This document shows, piece by piece, positions 11,906 through 20,620 of a stretch of 48,308 nt of DNA. Under the pieces are notes generated by a model. It was not told where the DNA came from. It saw only the letters and a list, made by a program, of their open reading frames with translations, and ran no database searches. A program made the position numbers and the translations under genes. This DNA is from an uncultured Bacilli bacterium (GTDB lineage Bacteria; Bacillota_I; Bacilli_A; RF39; UBA660). Location of the stretch: contig CANQQX010000007.1 of the NCBI GenBank assembly GCA_947626115.1, forward strand, positions 1-48,308. Reading direction: 5' to 3'. The first letter of the stretch is position 1, and the number at the start of each line of letters is the position of its first letter.

Positions 11906-12955
11906 ATGAATGATATATTTGTAGTAGTACCAGCCCTTGATCCAGATGAGAAAATAATGGATGAATTTATTACTAAATTACAAAAAGAATTTAAGCATAT
12001 ATTAGTAATTAATGATGGAAGTAAGAGCGAACATGATAAATTCTTTACTAAATTATCTAAACAAAAAATAGATGTTTTTCATCATTATAAAAATTTAGGT
12101 AAAGGAAGAGCTATTAAAAATGCTTTTAATTATATTTTAAATGAATACCCTGATATTAAAGGCTGTGTAACTTGTGATTGTGATGGGCAACATAGTGTTA
12201 AAGATATTAAAAATTGTGGGAAAACTTTACTTAAATATCCTAATGAGTTAATTTTAGGAGTTCGTGATTTTGATTTAGATTATGTTCCACCTAAAAGTAA
12301 ATTTGGGAATAAAATTACGCGTAATATTTTTAAAATATTTATCGGTTTAGAGATAAGTGATACGCAAACAGGACTTAGAGGTATGAGCAGAAAATTAATG
12401 GAAGATTTCATTGATTTATCGGGTGAAAGATATGAATATGAAACTAATATGTTAATTGCTTGTAAAAGTAAAAATATTAAAATTAGAGAAGTAGCCATTG
12501 AAACAATTTATTTAAATAGTAATGCTAATAGTCATTTTAATCCCTTAAAAGATTCTATTTTAATTTATAAATTATTCATGCGTTATTTTCTAGCTTCATT
12601 TAGTTCATTTTTATTAGATATAGCTTTATTTGCAGCTATCCTAGGTATTTTAGATATCAATTCGAAAATACTTGCAGCAACTATTTTAGCAAGACTAGTT
12701 TCATCTATTTATAATTATATTTTAAATTCTAATTTAATATTTAAAGATATGAGCATAACATCTTTAATTAAATATTATATTTTAGCAGTAATTCAAATGT
12801 TTATTTCTGGCTGTTTTGTAACTTATTTATATAGTTTACTTAATATATCAGTTATATTAATAAAAATAATAATTGATTTCTTACTTTGTATTATTAATTT
12901 AATTATTCAAAGAGAATTTGTCTTTAAAGGAAGTAATAAGTATGAAGAAAACTAG
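11906..12955 (+). CDS. Family 2 glycosyltransferase fused to a GtrA-like membrane domain
   Basis: VVVPALDPDEKI...LVINDGSKSEHD...GKGRAIKNAF...CDCDGQHSVKDI...TQTGLRG, followed by the GtrA-like RYFLASFSSFLLDIALFAAIL...FVFKG. Confidence 0.85.
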   Translation: MNDIFVVVPALDPDEKIMDEFITKLQKEFKHILVINDGSKSEHDKFFTKLSKQKIDVFHHYKNLGKGRAIKNAFNYILNEYPDIKGCVTCDCDGQHSVKDIKNCGKTLLKYPNELILGVRDFDLDYVPPKSKFGNKITRNIFKIFIGLEISDTQTGLRGMSRKLMEDFIDLSGERYEYETNMLIACKSKNIKIREVAIETIYLNSNANSHFNPLKDSILIYKLFMRYFLASFSSFLLDIALFAAILGILDINSKILAATILARLVSSIYNYILNSNLIFKDMSITSLIKYYILAVIQMFISGCFVTYLYSLLNISVILIKIIIDFLLCIINLIIQREFVFKGSNKYEEN

Positions 12956-13556
12956 ATTATATATTGCTTCTTTTTTAACTTTTATATTTATTATTCTAAG
13001 TGTACTAGTTAAATTTGATTTAGTATCATCAATTGATACCTTTATTTATAATTTATGTACTTTTAAAATGAATGATATATTAACTAGTATATTTAAAGTA
13101 ATTACATTCCTAGGAAGTACTCCTTTTATAGTTACTTTATCCGTTTTATTATTTGTAATATTTCTAATTTGTAAAAAGAAAAACCAAGCCTATTTAACCG
13201 CTAGTGTCATAATTATTTCAACTATTTTAAATAATATTATTAAAGTAATTATTATGAGAGAAAGACCCGAAGTATTAAAATTAGTTATTGAAACTAGTTA
13301 TAGTTTCCCAAGTGGACATACAATGGCATCAGTAACTATTTATGGTATTTTACTTTATTTAGTAAATAAGACTGATTTAAAAAGTGGTTTAAAAAATACT
13401 TTAAGAGTTATTTTAATAATTTTACCAATATTAATAGGTATTAGTAGAATTTACCTAGGAGCACACTTTGCTAGTGATGTAATCGGAGCTTATTTAGTAT
13501 CTAGTATTTTACTTTTAGTAACAACTTACTTAGTTGATAAAAAGAATTTAATATAG
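12942..13556 (+). CDS. PAP2-family phosphatase
   Basis: KVIIMRERP, SYSFPSGHTMAS, ISRIYLGAHFASDVIGAY: all three PAP2 motifs. Confidence 0.9.
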   Translation: MKKTRLYIASFLTFIFIILSVLVKFDLVSSIDTFIYNLCTFKMNDILTSIFKVITFLGSTPFIVTLSVLLFVIFLICKKKNQAYLTASVIIISTILNNIIKVIIMRERPEVLKLVIETSYSFPSGHTMASVTIYGILLYLVNKTDLKSGLKNTLRVILIILPILIGISRIYLGAHFASDVIGAYLVSSILLLVTTYLVDKKNLI

Positions 13557-13586
13557 TAAAATAATATTTGGAAATAGAGTGATAGA

Positions 13587-14456
13587 ATGAAAAAAATAAA
13601 ATTATTAACTTTAGCATTAAGTATCTTGTTTTTAACTAGTGCTTGTCGGGGTGGTAATGTAAATTTAGATAATGCCAATATTTATACAACAGTATATCCG
13701 GTTAAATTTATTACGGAATATTTATATGGTGATTATAGTACAGTTAATAGTATTTATCCTAATGGTGTAAAATTAGATGAATATAAGCTTACTTCTAAAC
13801 AAATAGATGAATATTCTAAAGGTGATCTATTTGTTTATGTAGGAGTAGGTAATGAAAAAGAAATAGCTAAATCATTTTTAAATAAAAATGATGAGCTTCT
13901 TATCATTGATGCTACTTATGGTCTAAATTATCATAATGATATTGAAGAATTATGGCTTGCTCCGAATAACTTTTTAATGCTTGCTAAAAATATTAAAACT
14001 TCTTTAACTGAATATTTAAATAATACTTTAAGAGAAGAAGAAGTTAATAATAAATATGATGAATTATATGGTAAAGTATCTTGGATTGATGCAGAACTTA
14101 GAAATATAGCTAAAGAAGCTAAAGAACTTGATAATAATACTTTAGTAGTATCATCTAATACCCTAAAATACTTAGAAGGCTATGGATTTACCGTAATATC
14201 TTTAGAAGAAATAGAAAAATCTGGTAGTGAAAATGCCCTAACAGATATTAAAAATAAATTTAAAAATTCTAAATATGATACAATTTTACAATTAAATAGT
14301 GAAGAAAATACTGATTTAATTAAAGAATTAGTAGAAAAAGATAAAGCTAAAATATTAAAAATAAATGATGTAATAACTAATGATGATACAGCGAATGATT
14401 ATATAGCTATTCAAAATGAAAATATAGCCCAAATTAGAAATTTATTAATTAAATAA
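13587..14456 (+). CDS. Metal ABC transporter substrate-binding lipoprotein (ZnuA/AdcA-like)
   Basis: Lipobox LTSACRGG; YTTVYPVKFITEYLYGDYSTVNSIYPNGVKLDEYKLTSKQIDEYSKGDLFVYVG resembles the ZinT/ZnuA family. Confidence 0.65.
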   Translation: MKKIKLLTLALSILFLTSACRGGNVNLDNANIYTTVYPVKFITEYLYGDYSTVNSIYPNGVKLDEYKLTSKQIDEYSKGDLFVYVGVGNEKEIAKSFLNKNDELLIIDATYGLNYHNDIEELWLAPNNFLMLAKNIKTSLTEYLNNTLREEEVNNKYDELYGKVSWIDAELRNIAKEAKELDNNTLVVSSNTLKYLEGYGFTVISLEEIEKSGSENALTDIKNKFKNSKYDTILQLNSEENTDLIKELVEKDKAKILKINDVITNDDTANDYIAIQNENIAQIRNLLIK

Positions 14457-14461
14457 TTAAG

Positions 14462-14485
14462 TCTCAAAGAAATTTGAGATTTTTT
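14462..14485 (+). terminator. Rho-independent terminator
   Basis: TCTCAAA-gaaa-TTTGAGA followed by TTTTTT. Confidence 0.8.
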
Positions 14486-14600
14486 AATGTCAAGTAAACA
14501 ATAATTCTCTTGAATAACTATATACGAATATTGTATAATAAAAATATATATAAATACGATATCTCGGTTTACAACTCCCGTGTAAAATAAATGAATTCAC

Positions 14601-14629
14601 TTGAATTTCGGGGGGGGGTAATATATACT
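14601..14629 (+). promoter_or_regulatory. Candidate phase-variable promoter with G9 tract in the -35/-10 spacer
   Basis: TTGAAT (14601-14606), TTC, G9 (14610-14618), TAATA, TATACT (14624-14629); spacer 17 bp. Confidence 0.8.
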
Positions 14630-14657
14630 TATCTTAGTAAAGTAGAAAGGATCTATT

Positions 14658-16394
14658 ATGAACGAAGAAGTAAATAATAATGAGAATAAGAAAAAACAAA
14701 AGGTAGTAATACTAACAGGATTAGTAACATTACTAGTAGCAGTACTAGGAGCAACCTATGCCTACTTTCAAATAAGTACAAATAATGAAAGTAGTAATAC
14801 CAATATAACAGGAAAAACACCACCAAAAAGTTTAGTAACATTAAAACAAGGAACAAGTAATTTACACTTAAATATAAGTGCAAGTGATATGTCTCTTGCT
14901 AATGCTAATAATGAATACTATGCAACAGATGCTGAAGCAAAATCATATGAAGAAAATGAAAGTGATGGAACAAAAACAATAGCATCAGTAGAATTAACAG
15001 GTGGAGAAGAGACAACCAAATATAGTTGTACAGCTAAGTTAACAGTATCCAAAGTAACTGACCCTGAAGAAGAAGCAGATACAATGATAGAAGTCTTACA
15101 ACCAGGTGATATGATATTACAATTTAAAGGAAATATCATAAGTGAACAATTAGACTTAAGTGAATTAAAAGAAAATAATCCAAAAGAATATAATTTTAAG
15201 TTTAAAGTAACAGGAAATACCCCAGAAGAAATCCAAGCATATATCAAATTAGTAAATAAAGAAGAACCACAAAATTATTTAGCAGGGAAGAAATTAAATG
15301 TCGATATAAGTACAAGTGAATTAAAATGTGAAGTATTTATACCAGATCCAAAGATAGCACAGTTAAGAGCAGATGATGAACAAGGATATTTAAGTTCTGA
15401 TTTACAAGGTGGAATGTATAGATATCAAGCATCATTTGAAGATAGTGATTCATCGGAAATGACAAACTGGATATGTTTTGGAACAAGGTCAAAAGATGAG
15501 TGTACCAATGAAGAAACAGGAATAGATAAATATATGTACAGAATAATAGGCATAACAGAAGAAGGACAATTATATTTAATAAAAGAAACTTTCTTGAAAG
15601 AAGGAAGTGGAACAACATTCTCATGGAATGATAAATATTCTGTTGATAGTTCAAGTTCAGCTTATTGTGATAATGGATTATGTCCAGAATGGAATACAAG
15701 CTTATTATTTAAAAGAATAAACGGAACAAGTAATGGAACACAAACAGGAAGCGGCTCAACACTAAACAAAGAATGGACAGATATATTTGTAGATAGTAAC
15801 GAATATGATTATCTAAAATCAGGAGATAGTAATGGTGGAGAATCACCAAACGAATGGTATAATTTAATAGCAAATCACGAATGGATGTATGGAGATACAA
15901 CAAACACAGCAAGGACAGTAATATTTAATGGAAAAAATATGTATGATATTGAAACTAGCCAAACAGAAACAACACATTATGTAGGAACAGACGGAAGTAA
16001 TACACAGGAAACATATAAATGGATAGGAAAAATAACAGGAAAAATAAGTTTAATGTACTTACATGATGTAGCATACGCATATTATGATGGTTCACAAGAT
16101 AGTACAAGAGGAAATCCAGGTAGCTATACAAATGTAGCAAATAGCTGGATCCATTACCGGAAAGATGGATATAACGCATCATCATCTTACGAATGGTTGA
16201 GCACACGCTGGGGTGTCGCTGATACGAGTCACGCGAATGTCAACGCACGTTATGTGTATAATAACGGGGCCCTGACCGGAGCCAACAACCTCTATCTTAC
16301 GTCCGGGGTGCGGCCTGTCTTCTATCTTGAGTCAAAAGCGAGAATTGCATCAGGAGACGGAACGAAGGCAAATCCATATATACTAGAAATTTAA
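14658..16394 (+). CDS. Surface-exposed membrane-anchored protein with C-terminal repetitive-family domain (paralogue of 29466-30881)
   Basis: N-terminal TM VVILTGLVTLLVAVLGATYAYFQ; shares DxQGYLSxDLQGGMYRYQA, MTNWICFGT, YMYRIIGIT, YEWLSTRWG, GVRPVFYLESKA with the second gene. Confidence 0.85.
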   Translation: MNEEVNNNENKKKQKVVILTGLVTLLVAVLGATYAYFQISTNNESSNTNITGKTPPKSLVTLKQGTSNLHLNISASDMSLANANNEYYATDAEAKSYEENESDGTKTIASVELTGGEETTKYSCTAKLTVSKVTDPEEEADTMIEVLQPGDMILQFKGNIISEQLDLSELKENNPKEYNFKFKVTGNTPEEIQAYIKLVNKEEPQNYLAGKKLNVDISTSELKCEVFIPDPKIAQLRADDEQGYLSSDLQGGMYRYQASFEDSDSSEMTNWICFGTRSKDECTNEETGIDKYMYRIIGITEEGQLYLIKETFLKEGSGTTFSWNDKYSVDSSSSAYCDNGLCPEWNTSLLFKRINGTSNGTQTGSGSTLNKEWTDIFVDSNEYDYLKSGDSNGGESPNEWYNLIANHEWMYGDTTNTARTVIFNGKNMYDIETSQTETTHYVGTDGSNTQETYKWIGKITGKISLMYLHDVAYAYYDGSQDSTRGNPGSYTNVANSWIHYRKDGYNASSSYEWLSTRWGVADTSHANVNARYVYNNGALTGANNLYLTSGVRPVFYLESKARIASGDGTKANPYILEI

Positions 16395-16403
16395 AAAGTG
16401 AAT

Positions 16404-16769
16404 TTATTTTTCACTTTTTTTATTTACCCCAAACATACCAGCAAGAATACTTGTTACAAATAAAATTAAATAATAGATTAGGGTAGGGATACCTAGACCA
16501 CCATTAAATAAAATAATTTTGATTAAAAACATTAAAACAATAAATATTGCTCCTATAATAAGTCCTTCTATTAAACCTTTTCTTTGCTTTTTAAAAGCAT
16601 TAAAGAATGATAAAGCAAAGAAGAGAATAATATTACTTACAAATAATATAATAGATGTTATACCACTATTTAAGCCTAAAAGATTTAAAAGACTAGTAAT
16701 AAAAGTTAAAGCTAACTCTACAATTAAAAATATACCTACATATTTTAAATAATTTATTAATTTATACAT
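16404..16769 (-). CDS. TIGR04086-like small four-TM membrane protein
   Basis: Four hydrophobic segments with GLIEGLIIGAIFIVLMFLI and LAGMFGVN; convergent with the preceding gene. Confidence 0.6.
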   Translation of the reverse strand: MYKLINYLKYVGIFLIVELALTFITSLLNLLGLNSGITSIILFVSNIILFFALSFFNAFKKQRKGLIEGLIIGAIFIVLMFLIKIILFNGGLGIPTLIYYLILFVTSILAGMFGVNKKSEK

Positions 16770-16842
16770 AAGATCACCTACTAAATTATAATAAAGTGAT
16801 TAAAAATATATGAATATAACCATAATAATTGTAGGTGATCTT

Positions 16843-17490
16843 ATGGAATTATTCCAAGTCTTATTTAGAACTGCTTTCTTTTATTTTTATGTCATACTTT
16901 GTTATCGCTTAATGGGTAAAAGAGAAATAGGGCAGTTAGGAGTAATAGATTTAATGGTATCTATTTTAATCGCGGAATTAATAGCTATATCAATTGAAAA
17001 TATAAAAGATAGTATATTATTAACTATTGCTCCAATTGCATTATTAGTGGTCTTAGAAATAGTTCTAGCCTTTATTTCCATTAAATCAAGAAAATTTAGA
17101 ACCTTCTTTGATGGTAAACCATCCCTAATAATTTGTAATGGTAAAATAAATTATAATGAAATGGTTAAACAAAGATATAGTTTAGATAATTTACTTTTAA
17201 GTTTAAGACAAAAAGAAATTAAAAATATAGAAGATGTTGAATATGCTTTTTTAGAACCTAATGGTAAATTATCGATATTTAAATATAATATGTTTAAAAT
17301 ACCTTCATCTTATCCTATGCCATTAATTTTAGATGGATCTTTGCAAGAAAAAGCTTTAAAACATATTCATAAAACTAAAACTTGGCTAGAATATTCTATA
17401 AATAAAGAGAATTTAAGAATAGAAGATATCTTTTATTGCTTCTATAAAAATAAGAAATTATATATCATAAAAAGAAATGATTTGAAATAA
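16843..17490 (+). CDS. DUF421/YetF-like membrane protein
   Basis: FYVILCYRLMGKREIGQLGVIDLMVSILIAELIAISIE, GKPSLIICNGKINYNEM, YSLDNLLLSLRQKEI. Confidence 0.88.
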   Translation: MELFQVLFRTAFFYFYVILCYRLMGKREIGQLGVIDLMVSILIAELIAISIENIKDSILLTIAPIALLVVLEIVLAFISIKSRKFRTFFDGKPSLIICNGKINYNEMVKQRYSLDNLLLSLRQKEIKNIEDVEYAFLEPNGKLSIFKYNMFKIPSSYPMPLILDGSLQEKALKHIHKTKTWLEYSINKENLRIEDIFYCFYKNKKLYIIKRNDLK

Positions 17491-17565
17491 AAATCATTTT
17501 TTAGTTGACATATAAGTGTTAAGTTATATATAATTAAATTGTAAATATAGAAAGTAGAGAGTGTC

Positions 17566-18342
17566 ATGGATAAGTTAAACAATTTATTACAAGAATTAGG
17601 GGTTTCAAAAGTAAGACTTTCAAAGTACTTGGGGGTATCAAGACAAATGGTCTATAATTATCTAGTTTTAGATAGTTTAGATAAGTGGCCAAAAGAGAAG
17701 AAAATCTTATTATTACAACTTTTAGATTTAAAAGAAGGTACTAATGAAGAGATAGGGAAGATTAAAGTTGATACTGAATACTTAATGGCAGTTGAAAAAA
17801 GACTTAACATTGGCGTTAAGAATGGTAATGACTTAGATTCATTCCTAGATTTAAAAGGCCTTGATAAAGAAAGAAGATTATTATTAAATGATATAGCCTT
17901 CATCTTAAAAGAAAAATTAGAAGATGATGATCCATCTAATAGTGGTCTATCTGCCGTTAAATATTTATATAATTTCTTACAATCTATGGATAATGTCCCA
18001 GAAATTAAATATATTTTAGCTTATATGGCTAAAACTAATGGTTTCATTGATCCAGAAGAATATGCTTTTAATGAAGATAAACAATATGTATTTGAAAGTA
18101 TTTTATATTCTGCTTTAACGCTATACAATAATGGCGGTGCTAGTAAGAGTAAAGTAGTGGAGAGTAGAAAGCGCTTTGTTCAAGAAATAGAAGCAAAAAA
18201 GGAAGAAAAATTATCAAGAACGCAACAACTTAATACGACTAAAATTCAAGCTTTAAGAGAACTAGGATATAATGAAATAAATGAATCTAACGCTGCGGAA
18301 GTATTTGAAAAGATTGCCGAAATTCAATCAAGAAAAGTGTAG
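17566..18342 (+). CDS. Helix-turn-helix DNA-binding protein
   Basis: N-terminal HTH LLQELGVSKVRLSKYLGVSRQMVYNYL; promoter TTGACA-N18-TATAAT upstream. Confidence 0.7.
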   Translation: MDKLNNLLQELGVSKVRLSKYLGVSRQMVYNYLVLDSLDKWPKEKKILLLQLLDLKEGTNEEIGKIKVDTEYLMAVEKRLNIGVKNGNDLDSFLDLKGLDKERRLLLNDIAFILKEKLEDDDPSNSGLSAVKYLYNFLQSMDNVPEIKYILAYMAKTNGFIDPEEYAFNEDKQYVFESILYSALTLYNNGGASKSKVVESRKRFVQEIEAKKEEKLSRTQQLNTTKIQALRELGYNEINESNAAEVFEKIAEIQSRKV

Positions 18343-18350
18343 AGGTAAAA

Positions 18351-19205
18351 ATGAAAAGCAATAAAAAAGAAGTAGAAAAGAAAGCTAAAGAAAAAAAGTT
18401 TAGCAAGATTACTATTGCGGAAGATAAATTATTAAAAGTAATAATTGTAATACTAGTCCTAGTAGTTATATTATTAGTAGCATATAGAATATTCTATGGT
18501 AAATCTTTAGCTACCGATGATAAATTAGTAAAAGAATTACATAGTTATTTAATGCCGGATGATTTAAATAATTGTGATGGTTTATCTAATTATGCTGATA
18601 AAAAAATAACTTCTAAAGATTTAACTGATAATGTTAAATTGTGTCTTGCTTATCAAAAAGCTTCTGTAAAAGATGCTGAAGTAAAAGAGTATGATAAAAC
18701 TAAGAAGAAAGAAACATGCAAAGTAGATGATATGATATTTGGCTTAGAAGAAGATGCTAAAAAGTGTAGTGTAGCTAAAGTAAAAAAAGATATCATTGAA
18801 GATGCTTATTATAAGTTGTTTGGTGAAAATATTAAAAGTAAAGATGCTTTCAATTATGATAATACACATATTTGTTATTTAAAAGATGATTATTACTATT
18901 GTGGTAGATCTGAAACATATACATATATAATTGATGGTACAACAGCAATCTATAGAATAATTGATTCATCTGTAGAGAAGGGTAGTACAATAACTATTTA
19001 TGACTATTTCTTAAAAATAAATAATAATGAATGTTATACAAACTACACTACTCTAGATAAAAATGACGATTGTACTAAAAATTATACTAAAGATACAAAG
19101 ATTGATTATAATTTTATGAAAAAATATGGTGCTAAATATAAACATATTTATAAAAAAGATAAAAATGGTACATATTATTGGGTAAGTTCCACTCCTGTTA
19201 AATAA
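18351..19205 (+). CDS. Single-TM hypothetical protein with extracellular domain
   Basis: KVIIVILVLVVILLVAYRIFY TM; cysteine-containing extracytoplasmic region. Confidence 0.6.
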   Translation: MKSNKKEVEKKAKEKKFSKITIAEDKLLKVIIVILVLVVILLVAYRIFYGKSLATDDKLVKELHSYLMPDDLNNCDGLSNYADKKITSKDLTDNVKLCLAYQKASVKDAEVKEYDKTKKKETCKVDDMIFGLEEDAKKCSVAKVKKDIIEDAYYKLFGENIKSKDAFNYDNTHICYLKDDYYYCGRSETYTYIIDGTTAIYRIIDSSVEKGSTITIYDYFLKINNNECYTNYTTLDKNDDCTKNYTKDTKIDYNFMKKYGAKYKHIYKKDKNGTYYWVSSTPVK

Positions 19206-19225
19206 GGAGTTAACTTACCCTTTTT
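19180..19225 (+). terminator. Terminator hairpin straddling the 18351-19205 stop codon
   Basis: GGGTAAGTT...AACTTACCC followed by TTTTT. Confidence 0.7.
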
Positions 19226-19595
19226 AAATTAATAATTATATATATCCTTATTAATATATTAATATAGGATATATACGCGTATTATATCCTAATTAAAAAT
19301 ATAAATAAGGTTATAATATTATATCTTAATTTTTGAAAAATGATTTAATTTAAAATTTAATTTATTATTTGATTTTATAAATTATTTTAACTAATTATTA
19401 GTTATTAATAAAATAGAAGTAAGTTATAATAAATAAAATAAGTAAATATTTAGGCTAAAATATCTCTAGCATAAAAATGGCATAATGTATATTATGTTAA
19501 CCAAACCTTGAGAAAGAAAAATTAAGTTCTTCTAGTAATACTACTCTTTTTAATTAAATATTAGAAATAATCATAAGTTTAATTAGGTGATTATT

Positions 19596-20342
19596 TTGAA
19601 TACATTAAATGCCTTTTTAATATCAACCCTTGCTGGTATGTCTACTTTATTAGGTGGTATCATAATCTTCTTTAAAATAGATAATAAGAAAATAAATAAG
19701 TTTATTACTTTTTGTTTATCTTTTTCCATAGCTATAATGATTGGCATTAGTATAACTGATTTAATTCCATCATCATTATTTACTATTCTGTTAGAATATA
19801 AAATAGTTAAAGCTTTAATTACTATCTTTTTATCTTTAATATTAGGTAGCATATCAGTATTTATTATTAATAAACTAATAAAAGATAATAATGATTCATT
19901 ATATAAATTAGGTATTTTAAGTATGATAGCATTACTTCTTCATAATTTCCCCGAAGGTATTGCAACCTTTATTGGTAGTGTTCAAGATGTAAATTTAGGT
20001 CTTAAATTATCTCTTGCTATCATGTTCCACAATATTCCTGAAGGTATATCGATTGCTGTTCCTATTTATTATGCTACTAAGTCAAAGAAAAAAGCCCTTA
20101 CTACTACTCTTCTTTCGGGCCTTGCTGAACCAATGGGTGCTTTAATTGCCTATTTATTTTTAAAAAATTATATTACTAATACGATGATTAGTATAGTTTT
20201 ATTATTTGTCGCGGGTATTATGATTACTTTGGCTATTGAAGAAATGCTACCTAAGGCTCTTTCCTATAAAGAAAATAAGCATATCTATTTGGGTTTAATT
20301 ATAGGAATAATACTAATTATTATTAATCATTTTATTTTCTAA
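19596..20342 (+). CDS. ZIP-family divalent metal transporter (ZupT-like)
   Basis: LHNFPEGIATFIGSVQD and MFHNIPEGISIAVPIYYATKSKKKAL motifs; TTG start at 19596. Confidence 0.9.
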   Translation: MNTLNAFLISTLAGMSTLLGGIIIFFKIDNKKINKFITFCLSFSIAIMIGISITDLIPSSLFTILLEYKIVKALITIFLSLILGSISVFIINKLIKDNNDSLYKLGILSMIALLLHNFPEGIATFIGSVQDVNLGLKLSLAIMFHNIPEGISIAVPIYYATKSKKKALTTTLLSGLAEPMGALIAYLFLKNYITNTMISIVLLFVAGIMITLAIEEMLPKALSYKENKHIYLGLIIGIILIIINHFIF

Positions 20343-20344
20343 AT

Positions 20345-20376
20345 ATTGGTAATTTTAAGTCCATTTATTACCAAAA
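20345..20376 (+). terminator. Hairpin terminator after the ZIP gene
   Basis: TTGGTAAT...ATTACCAA inverted repeat; no strong T run, so moderate support. Confidence 0.4.
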
Positions 20377-20441
20377 TAAACTTATCTTTTGAAGTATTAA
20401 TTAAAGTAATTTAACCATAATAATAGCAGGAGGTAAGAAAT

Positions 20442-20579
20442 ATGAGAAATAATAACTCTAAGGCTAATAATAGAAGCCAAGCAAATAACAGAAAAGAAGC
20501 TAATAATAGAGCTAACAACAGAAGTCAATCATGCAACAGTAGAAGTAATAACAACCGTAGTAATAATCGTAGTAAATAA
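20442..20579 (+). CDS. 45-aa Asn/Arg-rich repetitive small protein (not in the ORF track)
   Basis: MRNNNSKANNRSQANNRKEANNRANNRSQSCNSRSNNNRSNNRSK, preceded by a near-consensus SD gcaggaggtaa and followed by a terminator. Confidence 0.7.
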   Translation: MRNNNSKANNRSQANNRKEANNRANNRSQSCNSRSNNNRSNNRSK

Positions 20580-20590
20580 TTACTTAAATA

Positions 20591-20620
20591 GGAAGATGGT
20601 TAAATATCTTCCTTTATTTT
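20591..20620 (+). terminator. Rho-independent terminator after the small Asn/Arg-rich ORF
   Basis: GGAAGAT-ggttaaat-ATCTTCC then tttatttttt. Confidence 0.8.

Noticed and set aside
14508-14541. Additional upstream promoter TTGAAT-N18-TATAAT before the first surface gene
   Set aside because: Plausible by sequence but in very AT-rich DNA where such matches are frequent; no transcript evidence, so not called as a feature.
14656-16206. Minus-strand ORFs opposite the first surface-protein gene (e.g. 14656-14883, 14918-15247, 15337-15699, 15955-16206)
   Set aside because: Low-complexity Leu/Tyr/His translations antisense to a well-supported CDS; no RBS or family resemblance.
16190-16352. Classical adenine-mutagenesis DGR variable region shared by both surface genes
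   Set aside because: Comparing the two cassettes shows many differences that are not at adenines (e.g. CGG/AGA, GGG/GGT, CGT/CGC) and a length difference, and no reverse transcriptase is in the window. A DGR with distinct templates elsewhere is not excluded, but the simple model is unsupported.
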